From: Ogataea parapolymorpha DL-1
Lineage: Eukaryota; Ascomycota; Pichiomycetes; Pichiales; Pichiaceae
Reading direction: 5' to 3'
DNA length: 64,000 nucleotides
NCBI RefSeq assembly: GCF_000187245.1
Contig: NC_027864.1
Span: 372,001 to 436,000 of the forward strand
Made by a program: the position numbers and the translations under genes. Each line of letters opens with the position of its first letter. Positions within the stretch are counted from its first letter, which is position 1. Positions 16,061-26,106 of this stretch are shown here, piece after piece. The notes beneath the pieces are model-generated. The model saw nothing but the letters and a program-made list of their open reading frames with translations, did not search any database and was not told where the DNA came from.

Positions 16061-17359
16061 ATGAAACCCGCCGTTGTGCTTTCCATCCTCGGCGCGCTGG
16101 CTGGCTGCTGCTTTGGCAGGCTCGTCCACGCGGCCGACGACTCCAACGACACAGAGCACGCAGAAATCCAGCCCAAATGTTTCAAGCAGAACTACTACAT
16201 CAACGCGGCCGGCGACATGAGAGACCTCCACGACTGCCAGATCATCTCCGGCAACATCATCATCAAGGGCTACGATTCCGACAGTCTGGACCTCGGCTCC
16301 ATCTCTCACATCAAGGGCTCTTTGAGCGTGGCCAACGCTAGCAGTCTGCTGAGAATCGAGGGTGTCGAGCTCGCCACCATCGATGGCACATTTGCGCTGG
16401 ACACCTTGACCTCTTTGACCTCGATTTCGCTGCCCAAGCTGGAAAGCATCGACACGATCCAGTGGAAGGTGCTTCCTATTCTGAGTGCCGTCAATCTTGA
16501 TAAGGGCATCAAGCGGATTAACTCTGTTGTGATGAGCGACACCTCGCTGACGGGCTTTTCTGGCTTCAACGTCGAGTCGCTCAAGACGCTCAACATCAAC
16601 AACAACCGGTTCCTAGAGCGAATCGACTCCTCTGTCAAGGAGATCACAGAGACCTTGCTGATTGCTGCCAATGCCAGAAACTTGCAGGTGTCGCTCTCAG
16701 ACCTCACCTGGGCCAACACCATCACCATCAAGGACACCAGCAGCCTGAACCTGGAGAGCTTGCAGGTGGTGGAGAACTCTGCGCAGTTCATCAACAACAG
16801 GTTCAGCGAGCTCAAGCTGCCAAAACTGAAATCCACGGGCATGACGCTCAGCGTGATCAACAACAAGCAGGTGCGCACCGTTGAGTTCCCGTCGCTGGCC
16901 GAGGTGGGCGGCGGCCTGATGATCATCGACAACGACCAGGTCAACAGGATCGACTTTTTCCCCGTGTTGCGGGCGATCGGCGGCGCGATTGAGTTCCAGG
17001 GCAACATCGACGCAAGCAGCTTCAAACAGCTCAAGGTGGTCAAGGGCAGTGCTATCATCAAGTCGACGTCGACGCAGTTCGACTGCAACAAGTGGATGAA
17101 AGAGGAGGTCAGCGGTGTGGTGCGCGGCGGCAAGATCGAGTGCGGCTCTGGTGCGTCGAGATCCACTGAGGTGCTGCTCGTGGACGAGTCCGGCGACATT
17201 ACGACGGGCACCCCTGGCGTCAACAGCGGCGTTGCCGACGGCGACCACGCAAAAAAGACGCTGGCCCGGAGCGGGTCCTCTAGCTCCACGCCGTCGGGCA
17301 TTGGCTTTGCGGCCGTGCTGCTCGGCTTTGGGGTCTCATGGCTTGCTATGCAGCTCTAA
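16061..17359 (+). CDS. ECM33: GPI-anchored cell-wall protein of the Ecm33/Sps2 family
   Basis: 432 aa. An N-terminal signal peptide (about 1-24) leads into a receptor-L-domain-like region with Leu-rich repeats (SLTSISLPKLESIDTIQW and similar) and several N-glycosylation sequons such as NASS. A Cys near residue 345 and one near residue 364 flank the end of the folded part. A Ser-rich tail and a terminal hydrophobic segment (GIGFAAVLLGFGVSWLAMQL) form the GPI-anchor signal. The family supports cell-wall integrity. A pyrimidine-rich CT tract (16017-16060) immediately precedes the ATG, likely in the leader. Confidence 0.93.
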   Translation: MKPAVVLSILGALAGCCFGRLVHAADDSNDTEHAEIQPKCFKQNYYINAAGDMRDLHDCQIISGNIIIKGYDSDSLDLGSISHIKGSLSVANASSLLRIEGVELATIDGTFALDTLTSLTSISLPKLESIDTIQWKVLPILSAVNLDKGIKRINSVVMSDTSLTGFSGFNVESLKTLNINNNRFLERIDSSVKEITETLLIAANARNLQVSLSDLTWANTITIKDTSSLNLESLQVVENSAQFINNRFSELKLPKLKSTGMTLSVINNKQVRTVEFPSLAEVGGGLMIIDNDQVNRIDFFPVLRAIGGAIEFQGNIDASSFKQLKVVKGSAIIKSTSTQFDCNKWMKEEVSGVVRGGKIECGSGASRSTEVLLVDESGDITTGTPGVNSGVADGDHAKKTLARSGSSSSTPSGIGFAAVLLGFGVSWLAMQL

Positions 17360-17458
17360 ATACGTTTTAATTTGATTGTAAAGCAAAATTTCCCCGGACG
17401 GCGTGGCAGTGCTAAAAAATGCACTCGTGGAATTTGGTAATCTTTTTTTTTCCTGTTT

Positions 17459-19408
17459 ATGACTGATAAGGGCCTGAAAACCGAGGACGGTGCGGCAGAG
17501 TGCGCGGTCGACACGACACCGCGCTCTGACGCGAGTGCCGACAGCCCTGGCCTGTTCCGCCGGCCCAAAGCCCAGAGCTTCGGGTCGTTTGTGATCGCTG
17601 CCAAGACGACCGTCAACGACTCGCTTCTGAGCGAGATCGACGCCGAGATCGCGCGACCGAGCAAGAAAAAACGCCGCATTTTCAGCTGTGAGAGCTGTCG
17701 CAAGCTCAAGACAAAATGTGACTACGACGCCAGCCAGGGCAGCTGTAAACGGTGTCTGCGACTGCGGCTCGAGTGTTCGCTCGTCGAGAACGGTACCCGT
17801 CCGAACCGGCAGGAATTTGAGCCTACGCCCTCCGAACCGGTTGATTCGCGCCTGCGCCGCGTCGAGCAGGCCGTCGAGTCGTTTGATGGCAAGCTCACAT
17901 CGCTGCTGGACTTGGTAAAACAGTCTCTGGGTTCTGGCAACCAGCTGGACTTTTCTGTGGCCCATGAGAACGAGCTGCTAGCTAACCATGACGCACTCGC
18001 GCCGCTGAACGTTATCAAGCAGATCGACTCGAAACTGTTCAACAGGGCGAGCCGCCATGACCCGTTCAAGCGCATCTGCGACGAGTTTCTGCGGTTCTAT
18101 TTCGACAACGAGCGGCTGTGTCTCGAGCTCTCGCGCAGTTTTCTGGAAATCTCGCATTTTTGGATCATCCCGGGCGGCATCACCTCCATCGACCGAAAGT
18201 ATGTGCTCGAACACCCGTTTATCACGTGCGTGTTTGTCCTGTTGGCCATGTGTTTCGACGAAAATTATAAATACGTCCAAGAGCAGCAGCAGTTGTACAT
18301 ACTAGCAACCAAGCTGCTGGGCATCGCGCTTGTCACTGAGCCGCTCAGCGACCACGATATAGAGGCCATACTGTACATCTCGCTGTACAACATCGCGCGC
18401 AAACCCAAACAGTCCGAGTTCGACAGCTGGCTGCTGTCCAGCATCGGTCTGAAGCATCTCATAATTTCCATCGACTTCAAAAATATCAGTCGCCGTGTGG
18501 GCATGAACATCTTCAACGAGGTCGACCTGTTCCATCTGCGCATCTTCAACTCCATGTGCTCGTGTCATTTCCAAAATTCGATCGGCTATGCCAGACCCAT
18601 CATGCTCACGTCCACGTATTATGACCTGTTTGAGCTTACGCTGAAATTCCCCAAAGCCACGCTCGGTGACGCCATCAAGGTCGCCGAGATCGAATTGTAT
18701 CTGGGACTGTCGCGCGGACTCACCAGTTCGCCGCTCTCCTATTATGTGGACGGCGAACTGCTGTGCTTCCCTGAGCAGCACGAATGGAAGCAGAAATGGT
18801 CAAAGGTCATCCAGAAAGACGTCTCGCAAATGCTCACTTTTGCATACAATTTCTCGCACATCATGCTGGCCAGGAAACTCGTCGAGAAACCGGACGCCAG
18901 CAGACCGGAGCTGCGCGTCTGCTACAGCACGGCTTGCCAATACTCGTTCGAGACGCTCAATCGGTTCCTTTTGTTGTCCAACAACCTCGTCAAGGGCTCG
19001 CCGTCGTTCCAGCTCAACCTCGTTGTGTATGCGTGCATCACTTTGTGCGACTATCTCGACACCATGGGCGCCGACGAGCGCAAGATGTCGCTAAACTTAA
19101 TTTCCAAGATTTATTGGCATCTCAACAAGGTTGGCGAGAAAATGAACGACGCAACAGACACCATTGCCAAGATTGTGCGCAAGCTCGTCGACATTGCCAA
19201 CGAGACGCATTCCCAGACCGCAAAAGCGCGAAACTCGTCCCAGAATAGCGAGACACTGTCCGTTGCCGATTTGCCCCAGCAGGTAGCCGAACAGCTCTAC
19301 AGCCCCGCCGAGCCGTACACTTTGCCCAGCCACACAGAGCTGCGTCTGCCCGATGTGGCTGCGTTCGACAATTTTGAGGACTTTTTCAAGGATCTCTTCG
19401 ACAGATAG
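17459..19408 (+). CDS. Zn(II)2Cys6 fungal transcription factor
   Basis: 649 aa. The binuclear zinc cluster lies at about residues 79-108: CESCRKLKTKCDYDASQGSCKRC...C, preceded by the basic run KKKRR. A short coiled-coil-like linker (RLRRVEQAVESFDGKLTSLLDLV) follows for dimerisation. The rest is a helical middle-homology-like region (HPFITCVFVLLAMCFDE, DHDIEAILYISLYNIARKP, FDSWLLSSIGLKHLI) and an acidic C-terminus ending FENFEDFFKDLFDR-like, plausible as an activation segment. The target genes cannot be inferred. The ATG at 17459 lies just after a T-rich leader. Confidence 0.9.
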   Translation: MTDKGLKTEDGAAECAVDTTPRSDASADSPGLFRRPKAQSFGSFVIAAKTTVNDSLLSEIDAEIARPSKKKRRIFSCESCRKLKTKCDYDASQGSCKRCLRLRLECSLVENGTRPNRQEFEPTPSEPVDSRLRRVEQAVESFDGKLTSLLDLVKQSLGSGNQLDFSVAHENELLANHDALAPLNVIKQIDSKLFNRASRHDPFKRICDEFLRFYFDNERLCLELSRSFLEISHFWIIPGGITSIDRKYVLEHPFITCVFVLLAMCFDENYKYVQEQQQLYILATKLLGIALVTEPLSDHDIEAILYISLYNIARKPKQSEFDSWLLSSIGLKHLIISIDFKNISRRVGMNIFNEVDLFHLRIFNSMCSCHFQNSIGYARPIMLTSTYYDLFELTLKFPKATLGDAIKVAEIELYLGLSRGLTSSPLSYYVDGELLCFPEQHEWKQKWSKVIQKDVSQMLTFAYNFSHIMLARKLVEKPDASRPELRVCYSTACQYSFETLNRFLLLSNNLVKGSPSFQLNLVVYACITLCDYLDTMGADERKMSLNLISKIYWHLNKVGEKMNDATDTIAKIVRKLVDIANETHSQTAKARNSSQNSETLSVADLPQQVAEQLYSPAEPYTLPSHTELRLPDVAAFDNFEDFFKDLFDR

Positions 19409-19603
19409 CTTGCTGCTCCGCCCCAAGGGGAAAATAATCTTGGCTGTGCGCCGCTTAAAATATTTCGTTCCTGCTAGGTAAATCTAATCCTTTAAATATA
19501 TCGAGATCTCAGACCTTCCGCATAAGAGACCTCTGTTGCACACAAGCGCATTGGACCGCCCCTTTTTCTGTACCGAGCGCTCTTCTTTTGCATCTGATCG
19601 GCG

Positions 19604-21490
19604 ATGGACTGTCCGTCTCCACGTAGTCTGCCGCAGAAACAGGAGCAAACCGAGCATGATCTGTTGCGCTCGCATTATCCCGAGCCCTATGCGGCCATGT
19701 ATCCTGCGCCTGCGCTGTCGGAGTCGCCGTATTCGTCCGAAACACCACCAGCATACATTTCGCCGCACGTGCCGGCCCAGCACTCGGGCCCTGATCCGCA
19801 GCAGATGAACCAGTTCTCGTTTGTGCCGTACGGGCGGCGAGCGGCGCTGGATTCGTCCGCCAGTCCGCCGCCACCGAAATGGAAGCTCCCGCGCGCGACG
19901 CTGGAGCAGAAAATCCGAGTTCTTGATTGGCACCACCAGAGCAATAAAAAGAGCCAGCAACACACCGTGAACCATTTCAAGAACCTGGGCGAATTCTCAA
20001 TCACCAAAAGCACGCTCAACCGATGGGTTTTGAGCGAGCCGCAGCTGCGCGAGGTGTACCAAAACCTCACTCTGAACAACAGCAAGGTGTTCAAAACACG
20101 GCCGAAGCTGAAAGACCCGGAGATCAATCGGTGTTTGGAAATACTGTACGCCCAGTCCTGTCTGGAAGACCGGCCTCTGAGTGAGAAAAGTTTGATTTCC
20201 AAATGGTCGGATTTCTACAATCTGTGGCATGGGCTCGGGGACTCGGGCAGCGCCAAGATGCCGCCCAAGTCTAACGGCTGGCTGCACCATTTCAAAAAAA
20301 AGAACTCTGTGAAGCGGGAATTGGCCAAGGATTTCTACGACGACCCGGAGTTATTTAGATGGAAAAATCTGGACGAGGAACAGGACCGGCTACGAGCGCT
20401 GCTGGAGCCCTACAGTCCGAGCCAGGTGTTTGAGATCGACGAGGTCAGTTTCAACAGCAGACTGTCGTTCCTGACTGGCGAAATATCACAGAAAACCGAG
20501 CCCAGCTCGCGAGTCGTTGTGTCGTTTATTGCCAACTCGGACGGAACTAAGATTTTTGAGCCTCTGGTTGTCTCAAATACCCCCGCCACCAAGGACTCGC
20601 CCAGTCCCAATGTGTTCTTCCACAAAAATGGCCTTCTCACCACAGAAATATTCTACAAATACATGCTGCACATCGACACGCTGCTGGACACTGAGGCAGT
20701 AATTCTGTTGGACACTCTTCACTCGCACATCATTCCCAAAACCGCGTTCCGGAACATCAGGTTGGTCTACTTTTCGCCTAACATCGCGGACCCAAAATAC
20801 ACGTACCGTCCGCTGGATTTTGGGCTAAAAAGAATATTCAAGATGCTGGTCAAGTCGATTATTTTGTCGAAGTTCGCCCAGACTGTGTCCAAGCTGGACA
20901 TCATCAACGCCATTGGCACCGCTATGAACACCATCAGACAGCATTCGTACACCATCTCGAGCTTCCATCGCAGCCAGCTCATCCCGCAACTGGTAGCAGA
21001 CCCGGACGTTGTTTGCAACGATAGCAGGAAGGAAAACGAGCTTTTCCATTTGCTCAATCTGTACCGTGTCCGTGGTCTGATTTCAAAGTCGTTCTCGATG
21101 AGATGCCTCCAGAATACGGGACGAGATATCGATTTGGAGGAGCTGCTTTTCCCGCAGGACGAGGAGGTGGAAAACGAGCATTTTACAGACGAAGACATTG
21201 TTGCGCTTGTGAAAAGAGAGCTCAGCCACGAGCCAGACGAGTCGCCAGCCGGGTCCCAGAACAACACCTCGCAGCACAGCATTGGCCCGGAATGGTACAC
21301 ACCTACAAACTCAGACGCTCGCGAGTCCTCGGAAGCTGCGAAAGTGTTTCTGGGTCAGCACAAATACCCAGACTTTGCTGAGCAGTACCATATTTCTGCG
21401 AGCGAAAACGGGTCAAAAAGGCGCCGGATCGGCTCCTTGGAGATAGACGGCCAAACGATGGCCTCCAACGTAGAAAAACAGTATAGATAA
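19604..21490 (+). CDS. pogo/CENP-B-like domesticated transposase, possibly a Pdc2/Rag3-type regulator
   Basis: 628 aa. Residues 1-85 are Pro/Ser-rich. A CENP-B-type helix-turn-helix region at about 88-150 (RATLEQKIRVLDWHHQSNKKSQQHTVNHF, then ITKSTLNRWVLSE) and a second DNA-binding half at about 155-235 follow. A DDE-type domain spans about 260-425: Asp279 in FEIDEVSF, Asp370 in VILLDTLHSH and Asp405 in RPLDFGLKR, so all three pogo-type acidic positions are kept with 34 residues between the last two. The acidic C-terminus is unlike a transposase. No terminal inverted repeats were seen, so this is a fixed host gene; Pdc2 and Rag3 share this layout. Confidence 0.8.
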   Translation: MDCPSPRSLPQKQEQTEHDLLRSHYPEPYAAMYPAPALSESPYSSETPPAYISPHVPAQHSGPDPQQMNQFSFVPYGRRAALDSSASPPPPKWKLPRATLEQKIRVLDWHHQSNKKSQQHTVNHFKNLGEFSITKSTLNRWVLSEPQLREVYQNLTLNNSKVFKTRPKLKDPEINRCLEILYAQSCLEDRPLSEKSLISKWSDFYNLWHGLGDSGSAKMPPKSNGWLHHFKKKNSVKRELAKDFYDDPELFRWKNLDEEQDRLRALLEPYSPSQVFEIDEVSFNSRLSFLTGEISQKTEPSSRVVVSFIANSDGTKIFEPLVVSNTPATKDSPSPNVFFHKNGLLTTEIFYKYMLHIDTLLDTEAVILLDTLHSHIIPKTAFRNIRLVYFSPNIADPKYTYRPLDFGLKRIFKMLVKSIILSKFAQTVSKLDIINAIGTAMNTIRQHSYTISSFHRSQLIPQLVADPDVVCNDSRKENELFHLLNLYRVRGLISKSFSMRCLQNTGRDIDLEELLFPQDEEVENEHFTDEDIVALVKRELSHEPDESPAGSQNNTSQHSIGPEWYTPTNSDARESSEAAKVFLGQHKYPDFAEQYHISASENGSKRRRIGSLEIDGQTMASNVEKQYR

Positions 21491-21958
21491 AACACCAGCG
21501 GGCAACCTTAAATTGGGTTTTTCACTTCTGGCTACCTAAAAAACACTTGCACACGACCTTTGTTGAAGATAAAGAAGGAGACTTTTGTTTCCAAGTAAGT
21601 GTCTTGTACAAACAATATTTTCTCCTCATAGCGACAGCGGGATCATATTGAGGTCTAACTTTGTTTCCCAGGCGCAATACTTCTGATTGCACCAGCGGCT
21701 TTGTTTTGCAGAACCCAACACCCAGTGGCGCTTGTACTGCTCCCTTCATCCACACGGCTGTTGATCTACGCTTTCTTTGGAGCGCTATTCGCACTACAAC
21801 TGTCTAGATACAGATCCGGGATTGTATTCACAATCCAATTGGAGGCTTTTGGCTTATTCGTTTCTATCCCGCCTAACTTTTCGATTGCATTTTCCCCCTT
21901 GTGCGCTCAAATCTTGTTGCCTCAAAAACTAGACAGCCAGATCCCGCACACAGGTGAC
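21491..21958. other. 468-bp intergenic region before RFX1
   Basis: The reading frame of RFX1 remains open upstream to 21701 but contains no ATG before 21959. A possible leader intron is visible: GTAAGT at 21594, CTAAC near 21654 and CCCAG ending at 21670. There is no ATG before it, so it would lie in the 5' leader. No RNA gene was recognised. Confidence 0.4.
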
Positions 21959-23920
21959 ATGGAATTACCATATATTCAGCATCAGATTTCACCCACAAGG
22001 CCCCAGTCACATGTCGATGCTCAACAGGACCTGTGTTCGGCAAAGAATGCACACTTGGGCTTACCTACCGACTACACTAAGCTTAGTCCTGCGGGCCAGC
22101 ACCAGATCTATTCCTTCAATGGACCAATGAATATCTCGCATCCGTTTTTATTTGCGCTTCCAGGCTTATCCCCGCGCTACCCAATGGCACCACATTGGGG
22201 GAATGTAGGATTTTCTGCTGTCCCATCCCTGCAGCTTCCAAAATTTTTCAAAGACCCTCAACGGGAAGAGGCCACCAGATACAATTCTCCTGCTTATTCG
22301 GCCAACAGTTCGAAACCAGTGTCATCTTCTTCCAGTGCGCTTTTCAGTACTCAATATTTAGGGCCATACGTCTCGCAGTCTTCTGCAGATTCGATCCAAT
22401 CAAAGGCAAAACCGGCTAAATCTGATCACAGTTTTTTAGGCGAGATCTGCGACACAAATCTGATCGAAATAGCGAAGAAAAATATCCAGACTCCATTTGA
22501 TGAACTGGCCCATTCGGTGAAATTGGCGGAGACAAATCTTGCCCGCATTATTGGATCCAGCTCAAAACATTCTAGGGATAATCGTCATGCCGAGGCTCAC
22601 AAAAAAAGACAGCACCAGATCCTGGCTATGGTTTTTCTGATAAAGCGTGTACAGATCAAGGAGTCTGCCGTATGTCCAAGAAACAGGATATTCAACCAGT
22701 ATGTGCAGCTGTGCCAGCAGTATGGAGTGCAGCCTGTCGTGAATGCTTCCTTTGGTAAACTTGTCAAGGCGCTTTTTCCAGGCATCAAGACAAGGAGGCT
22801 GGGGATTAGAGGTTCCAGCAGATACCATTACTGCGGCATAAAACTGGTAGGAGATGCTGATGAAGTTGAGTCCTTGGCGTCGACCACGTCGACGACTCCC
22901 ACCATTGGGTCGCCAGCCGCTGCTCAAGCAAACGAAATGTCTCCTGACATTCAATTCGATCTAAGTTTGGAGGACAATTTTCTCAACAGGATGACCATCG
23001 AGGAACCAGATCTCGGAATCAGTACTATCAGCAGCATATTCCATTATTTTGACTCTGCTGAGCAGAAGGAGCTGAAAGAGATTGAGGATTACTATGGAGC
23101 TCACTGCCGCAAGGTTTTGCATTGCATTCGGTTCATGAAAATCAAGACTCTGTTCGAAAGCATGTCTTCAGATTTTTCAGGCTCATCCATGCATGCGAAA
23201 AGTCTTTTGTCTTCTCCCCATGTGATTTCATGGATTTTGAGGTGCGACAACTCGCTGTACATAGCATGTATCAGATTGTTGTCCAAGATGATATTTCAAA
23301 ATGTGCCTCAGCATGTTTGCGTTCAAATGACCAGGCTGAATGCCTACTTCGTGAAGTACGTCAAGGAGATGATGCTTCCTGATGATCTTATCCAGGCGAA
23401 ACTTCCTGGAGCTGAGACATTTGTAAAGATGACCTCTCGGCTGACTAGGGTGATCCTGGCAGGCCACAATTGTGTCAGAAATCTTTGCCAGCCATCAGTC
23501 GTGCTAGAGCTACTACAAGATTGGGAAGCGCTTGACGTTAGGGAGATTGTCAAACGAGAGATCAGATGCCAAAAGCTGGAAGAGATTACAGATGTTTTGC
23601 AACACGATATCACAAACCTTTTCCGCGAGGTTTCTGCTCTCACTCTTCATAGCCAGGAGACTGAAGACACTATCATTCAGACGTTGAGCACAAGGATGTC
23701 GAGAATTCCTGAAAAATTTGTGGACGTGAGCCCGCAGACTTTTCTGTTGATCAGCAATCAGTTGGTCGACTCGATAATGAGACAACTGACTCTTGACAAC
23801 CGCAACCATATTGTTATCTGGTGGGGGCTGAGCTGCTGGCTCAATGAGTTTTTTATTTTCCTTGCCGAGCTTGGCGGTTACACCAAGCTTGTTGCTGATT
23901 ATGAGAGTCCGAGAGAGTAA
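21959..23920 (+). CDS. RFX1: RFX-family winged-helix DNA-binding regulator
   Basis: 653 aa from the ATG at 21959, preceded by 86 open codons without an ATG. The RFX DNA-binding domain lies at about residues 216-296 (HQILAMVFLIKRVQI, FNQYVQLCQQYGVQPVVNASFGKLVK, then RRLGIRGSSRYHYCGIKL). The N-terminus is Ser/Gln/Pro-rich. The C-terminal half is helical and corresponds to the extended RFX dimerisation region. In budding yeast Rfx1/Crt1 represses DNA-damage-inducible genes such as ribonucleotide reductase, downstream of Mec1. That role is likely but not proven here. Confidence 0.93.
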   Translation: MELPYIQHQISPTRPQSHVDAQQDLCSAKNAHLGLPTDYTKLSPAGQHQIYSFNGPMNISHPFLFALPGLSPRYPMAPHWGNVGFSAVPSLQLPKFFKDPQREEATRYNSPAYSANSSKPVSSSSSALFSTQYLGPYVSQSSADSIQSKAKPAKSDHSFLGEICDTNLIEIAKKNIQTPFDELAHSVKLAETNLARIIGSSSKHSRDNRHAEAHKKRQHQILAMVFLIKRVQIKESAVCPRNRIFNQYVQLCQQYGVQPVVNASFGKLVKALFPGIKTRRLGIRGSSRYHYCGIKLVGDADEVESLASTTSTTPTIGSPAAAQANEMSPDIQFDLSLEDNFLNRMTIEEPDLGISTISSIFHYFDSAEQKELKEIEDYYGAHCRKVLHCIRFMKIKTLFESMSSDFSGSSMHAKSLLSSPHVISWILRCDNSLYIACIRLLSKMIFQNVPQHVCVQMTRLNAYFVKYVKEMMLPDDLIQAKLPGAETFVKMTSRLTRVILAGHNCVRNLCQPSVVLELLQDWEALDVREIVKREIRCQKLEEITDVLQHDITNLFREVSALTLHSQETEDTIIQTLSTRMSRIPEKFVDVSPQTFLLISNQLVDSIMRQLTLDNRNHIVIWWGLSCWLNEFFIFLAELGGYTKLVADYESPRE

Positions 23921-24176
23921 GATCTGGCTGTGAGTCTACAATTCACTCACAATTTAACGAGATTTTTAGAGTTCCGGCAACGGTCCGGAAGGTGTGGAAC
24001 ATTTCTTCTAGAGTTGTTATATCCTTGCATTATTGTTCCAGGCCAATTTGCATCAAACGTGCTTGAGTAGTGAAAGCACTAGTTTGTAATCCATATAGAA
24101 ATCATTTTTTTAGAACAAGCCGCGAAAAAGGGCCAAAAAAAAAAAGGATCTCCTGGCGTGATACTAATCATCACAA

Positions 24177-25970
24177 ATGGAGGACATAAAATTATTCAGG
24201 CAATCAGTGGAGTACAATGGAATCAGAAGCGCTATCAAGAGGGTTTCAGAGCAATCTACTGGCCCGATCTCTCAGCACTATGGTTATTTGCCTCAACACT
24301 TGACTATTAAAAATCCCTGCCAGAGAGGAAATGCTGAGCGTGGTATAACACTCAAGCAGGGTTTTGATGCTGGGGATGTCATATACGACTTCCTTCCAAA
24401 AATTGAGGTGGCTGAGACCAATCAGAGCTCAGAAAGTGCTGACAGTAAAGACAATTTGTGTGCGCACTGTTTGAAGAGTCTGAACATATCGAAAATGGGA
24501 GTTGAGTGCGGTGGGTGCGATGGGTTCGTTAAATATTGTTGTGAGCAGTGTATGGATGCAGATTTAGCAGTTCACAAGATTGAATGTTTGTTTATGAACA
24601 GCTTTGATTCTGAAGAGAGGAACAAAATATCCTGTGTTGAGCGCCTTATTTTGAGACTTATTATCACGCTCGGTAGTGACGACACGTTGGTCAGACAATG
24701 CCAGGATCTCACATCGCACCACGAAGTTTACTTAGAGGCTAAAAAGAACCAGGATTTTAGCAATTTAAGCCCAAGTCACCAATCTCTATTCGAGGTAACT
24801 GAGGCCTACTCACTGGGATTTCTCAGATTCTTCGGCTGCCACCTCCGAGGCTTAATCAAGTTGTGTTTTGTTGTTTTTGTGAACTCAACTGTTTTGCAGA
24901 ATTATTACGATGAGCCCATTGGTATTATGTTTGACCCATTCTTTTCGTTGATTAACCATTCGTGCGAGCCAAATACCATTCTAGTCTGGAAAGGACGCAG
25001 AGCAGCACTGAAGGCATTAAAGAAGCTACAACCAGGAGAGGAGTTACTGGTCAGTTATTGTCCCGTGTTTATGCCCAAGAGTGAGAGAAAACGGCAGCTA
25101 CAAAACAGCTTTTTTTTCGACTGTGGTTGCTGCACATGCACCCTAGGTTATGATTTGTGGTTTCCTGGCAATACTCTAACCGGGGGAATGGAGTGGGAAA
25201 CTGACACGTTTGATGGGAGGATGGTCGATGGCACAGAAACAGAGAGGACAGCCTATTTAAGTTTAATGAAGGGACTTCGAGATGTCTACTGTCCCGAGGA
25301 GAAAAAAGGAGCCAAGATCATGCACAACATCGCAACCTCGTTCAGACAGCTGGAGACACCAGAAAAATCAAATCTTGCCACGTTAGTTTACAAAAATGTG
25401 CAGCTGGTACCCCGTCACAGCTGGCCAATGTACAAAATCATGTCTCTTATGAAAGCAAACACAACTAACGATCCCGTGGCCAACTTGCGGTTTACTGTGT
25501 TAACCATCGATATAGAAAACGCAATAGAGCAGCATCTGGACTACAAAGCGTCACTTGGAATGGGTCTTTATGAATTGTCTGTGTGTCTGCTGAAGGTGAT
25601 TAAGGCAAAAAGACGGCAGGAAGTCGACTGGAATCTTGATATGCTAGTGGATTCCGCCTTGGCATTGGCATTACAAGCCCACAAGCAGCTAAAAACCAAA
25701 TTCGGGTCTTCTTTGCTGCCACCGTTGGCGGACCTGAAAAATGTTGTGTCGGATCTAAGGAGTCTGAAGAGCATAGATATAATCAACGAGGCCACGGCGG
25801 GCCAGCAATTGGAGGAGTTGTCGCAGCTACTACAGTGTGGAGTGAATTTACTGTCATTTTGCGAGCCGTTGACCCCGCGTGACGTGACAGATTTCAATTT
25901 AATTTTGGAATCAGGGCCGGTGTCTGCCAAGCCCATAAATTCTAATTTTAGTTGGCTGCTGCAGATCTGA
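24177..25970 (+). CDS. SET-MYND (SMYD-like) lysine methyltransferase
   Basis: 597 aa. A split SET domain starts near residue 50 (NAERGITLKQGFDAGDVIYDF), is interrupted by a MYND zinc finger at about 99-138 (CAHCLKSL...CGGCDGFVKYCCEQCMDADLAVHKIEC), and resumes with the catalytic NHSCEPNT motif at about 260 and GEELLVSY. A post-SET cysteine group follows (CGCCTCTLGYD). The C-terminal 270 residues are helical, as in SMYD proteins. Related yeast genes are SET5 and SET6. The substrate may be a histone or a non-histone protein. A TACTAATC-like sequence in the leader (near 24164) is not part of a convincing intron. Confidence 0.88.
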   Translation: MEDIKLFRQSVEYNGIRSAIKRVSEQSTGPISQHYGYLPQHLTIKNPCQRGNAERGITLKQGFDAGDVIYDFLPKIEVAETNQSSESADSKDNLCAHCLKSLNISKMGVECGGCDGFVKYCCEQCMDADLAVHKIECLFMNSFDSEERNKISCVERLILRLIITLGSDDTLVRQCQDLTSHHEVYLEAKKNQDFSNLSPSHQSLFEVTEAYSLGFLRFFGCHLRGLIKLCFVVFVNSTVLQNYYDEPIGIMFDPFFSLINHSCEPNTILVWKGRRAALKALKKLQPGEELLVSYCPVFMPKSERKRQLQNSFFFDCGCCTCTLGYDLWFPGNTLTGGMEWETDTFDGRMVDGTETERTAYLSLMKGLRDVYCPEEKKGAKIMHNIATSFRQLETPEKSNLATLVYKNVQLVPRHSWPMYKIMSLMKANTTNDPVANLRFTVLTIDIENAIEQHLDYKASLGMGLYELSVCLLKVIKAKRRQEVDWNLDMLVDSALALALQAHKQLKTKFGSSLLPPLADLKNVVSDLRSLKSIDIINEATAGQQLEELSQLLQCGVNLLSFCEPLTPRDVTDFNLILESGPVSAKPINSNFSWLLQI

Positions 25971-26106
25971 CACTATCAAAAGAATTAAAGAAAAAAATCA
26001 AATCTGGCTGTACCACCCCAAGTCACACCTCCCACCGCTTTAAAACCTTACAATCACAGGGGGGAAATTCACTTTTTAGTCTCTTCAAGGTGCATTTGAG
26101 CTGTTC

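Noticed and set aside
16306..17301. 331-codon minus-strand open frame opposite ECM33
   Set aside because: Antisense shadow; composition mirrors the Ser/Leu-rich repeats of the real gene.
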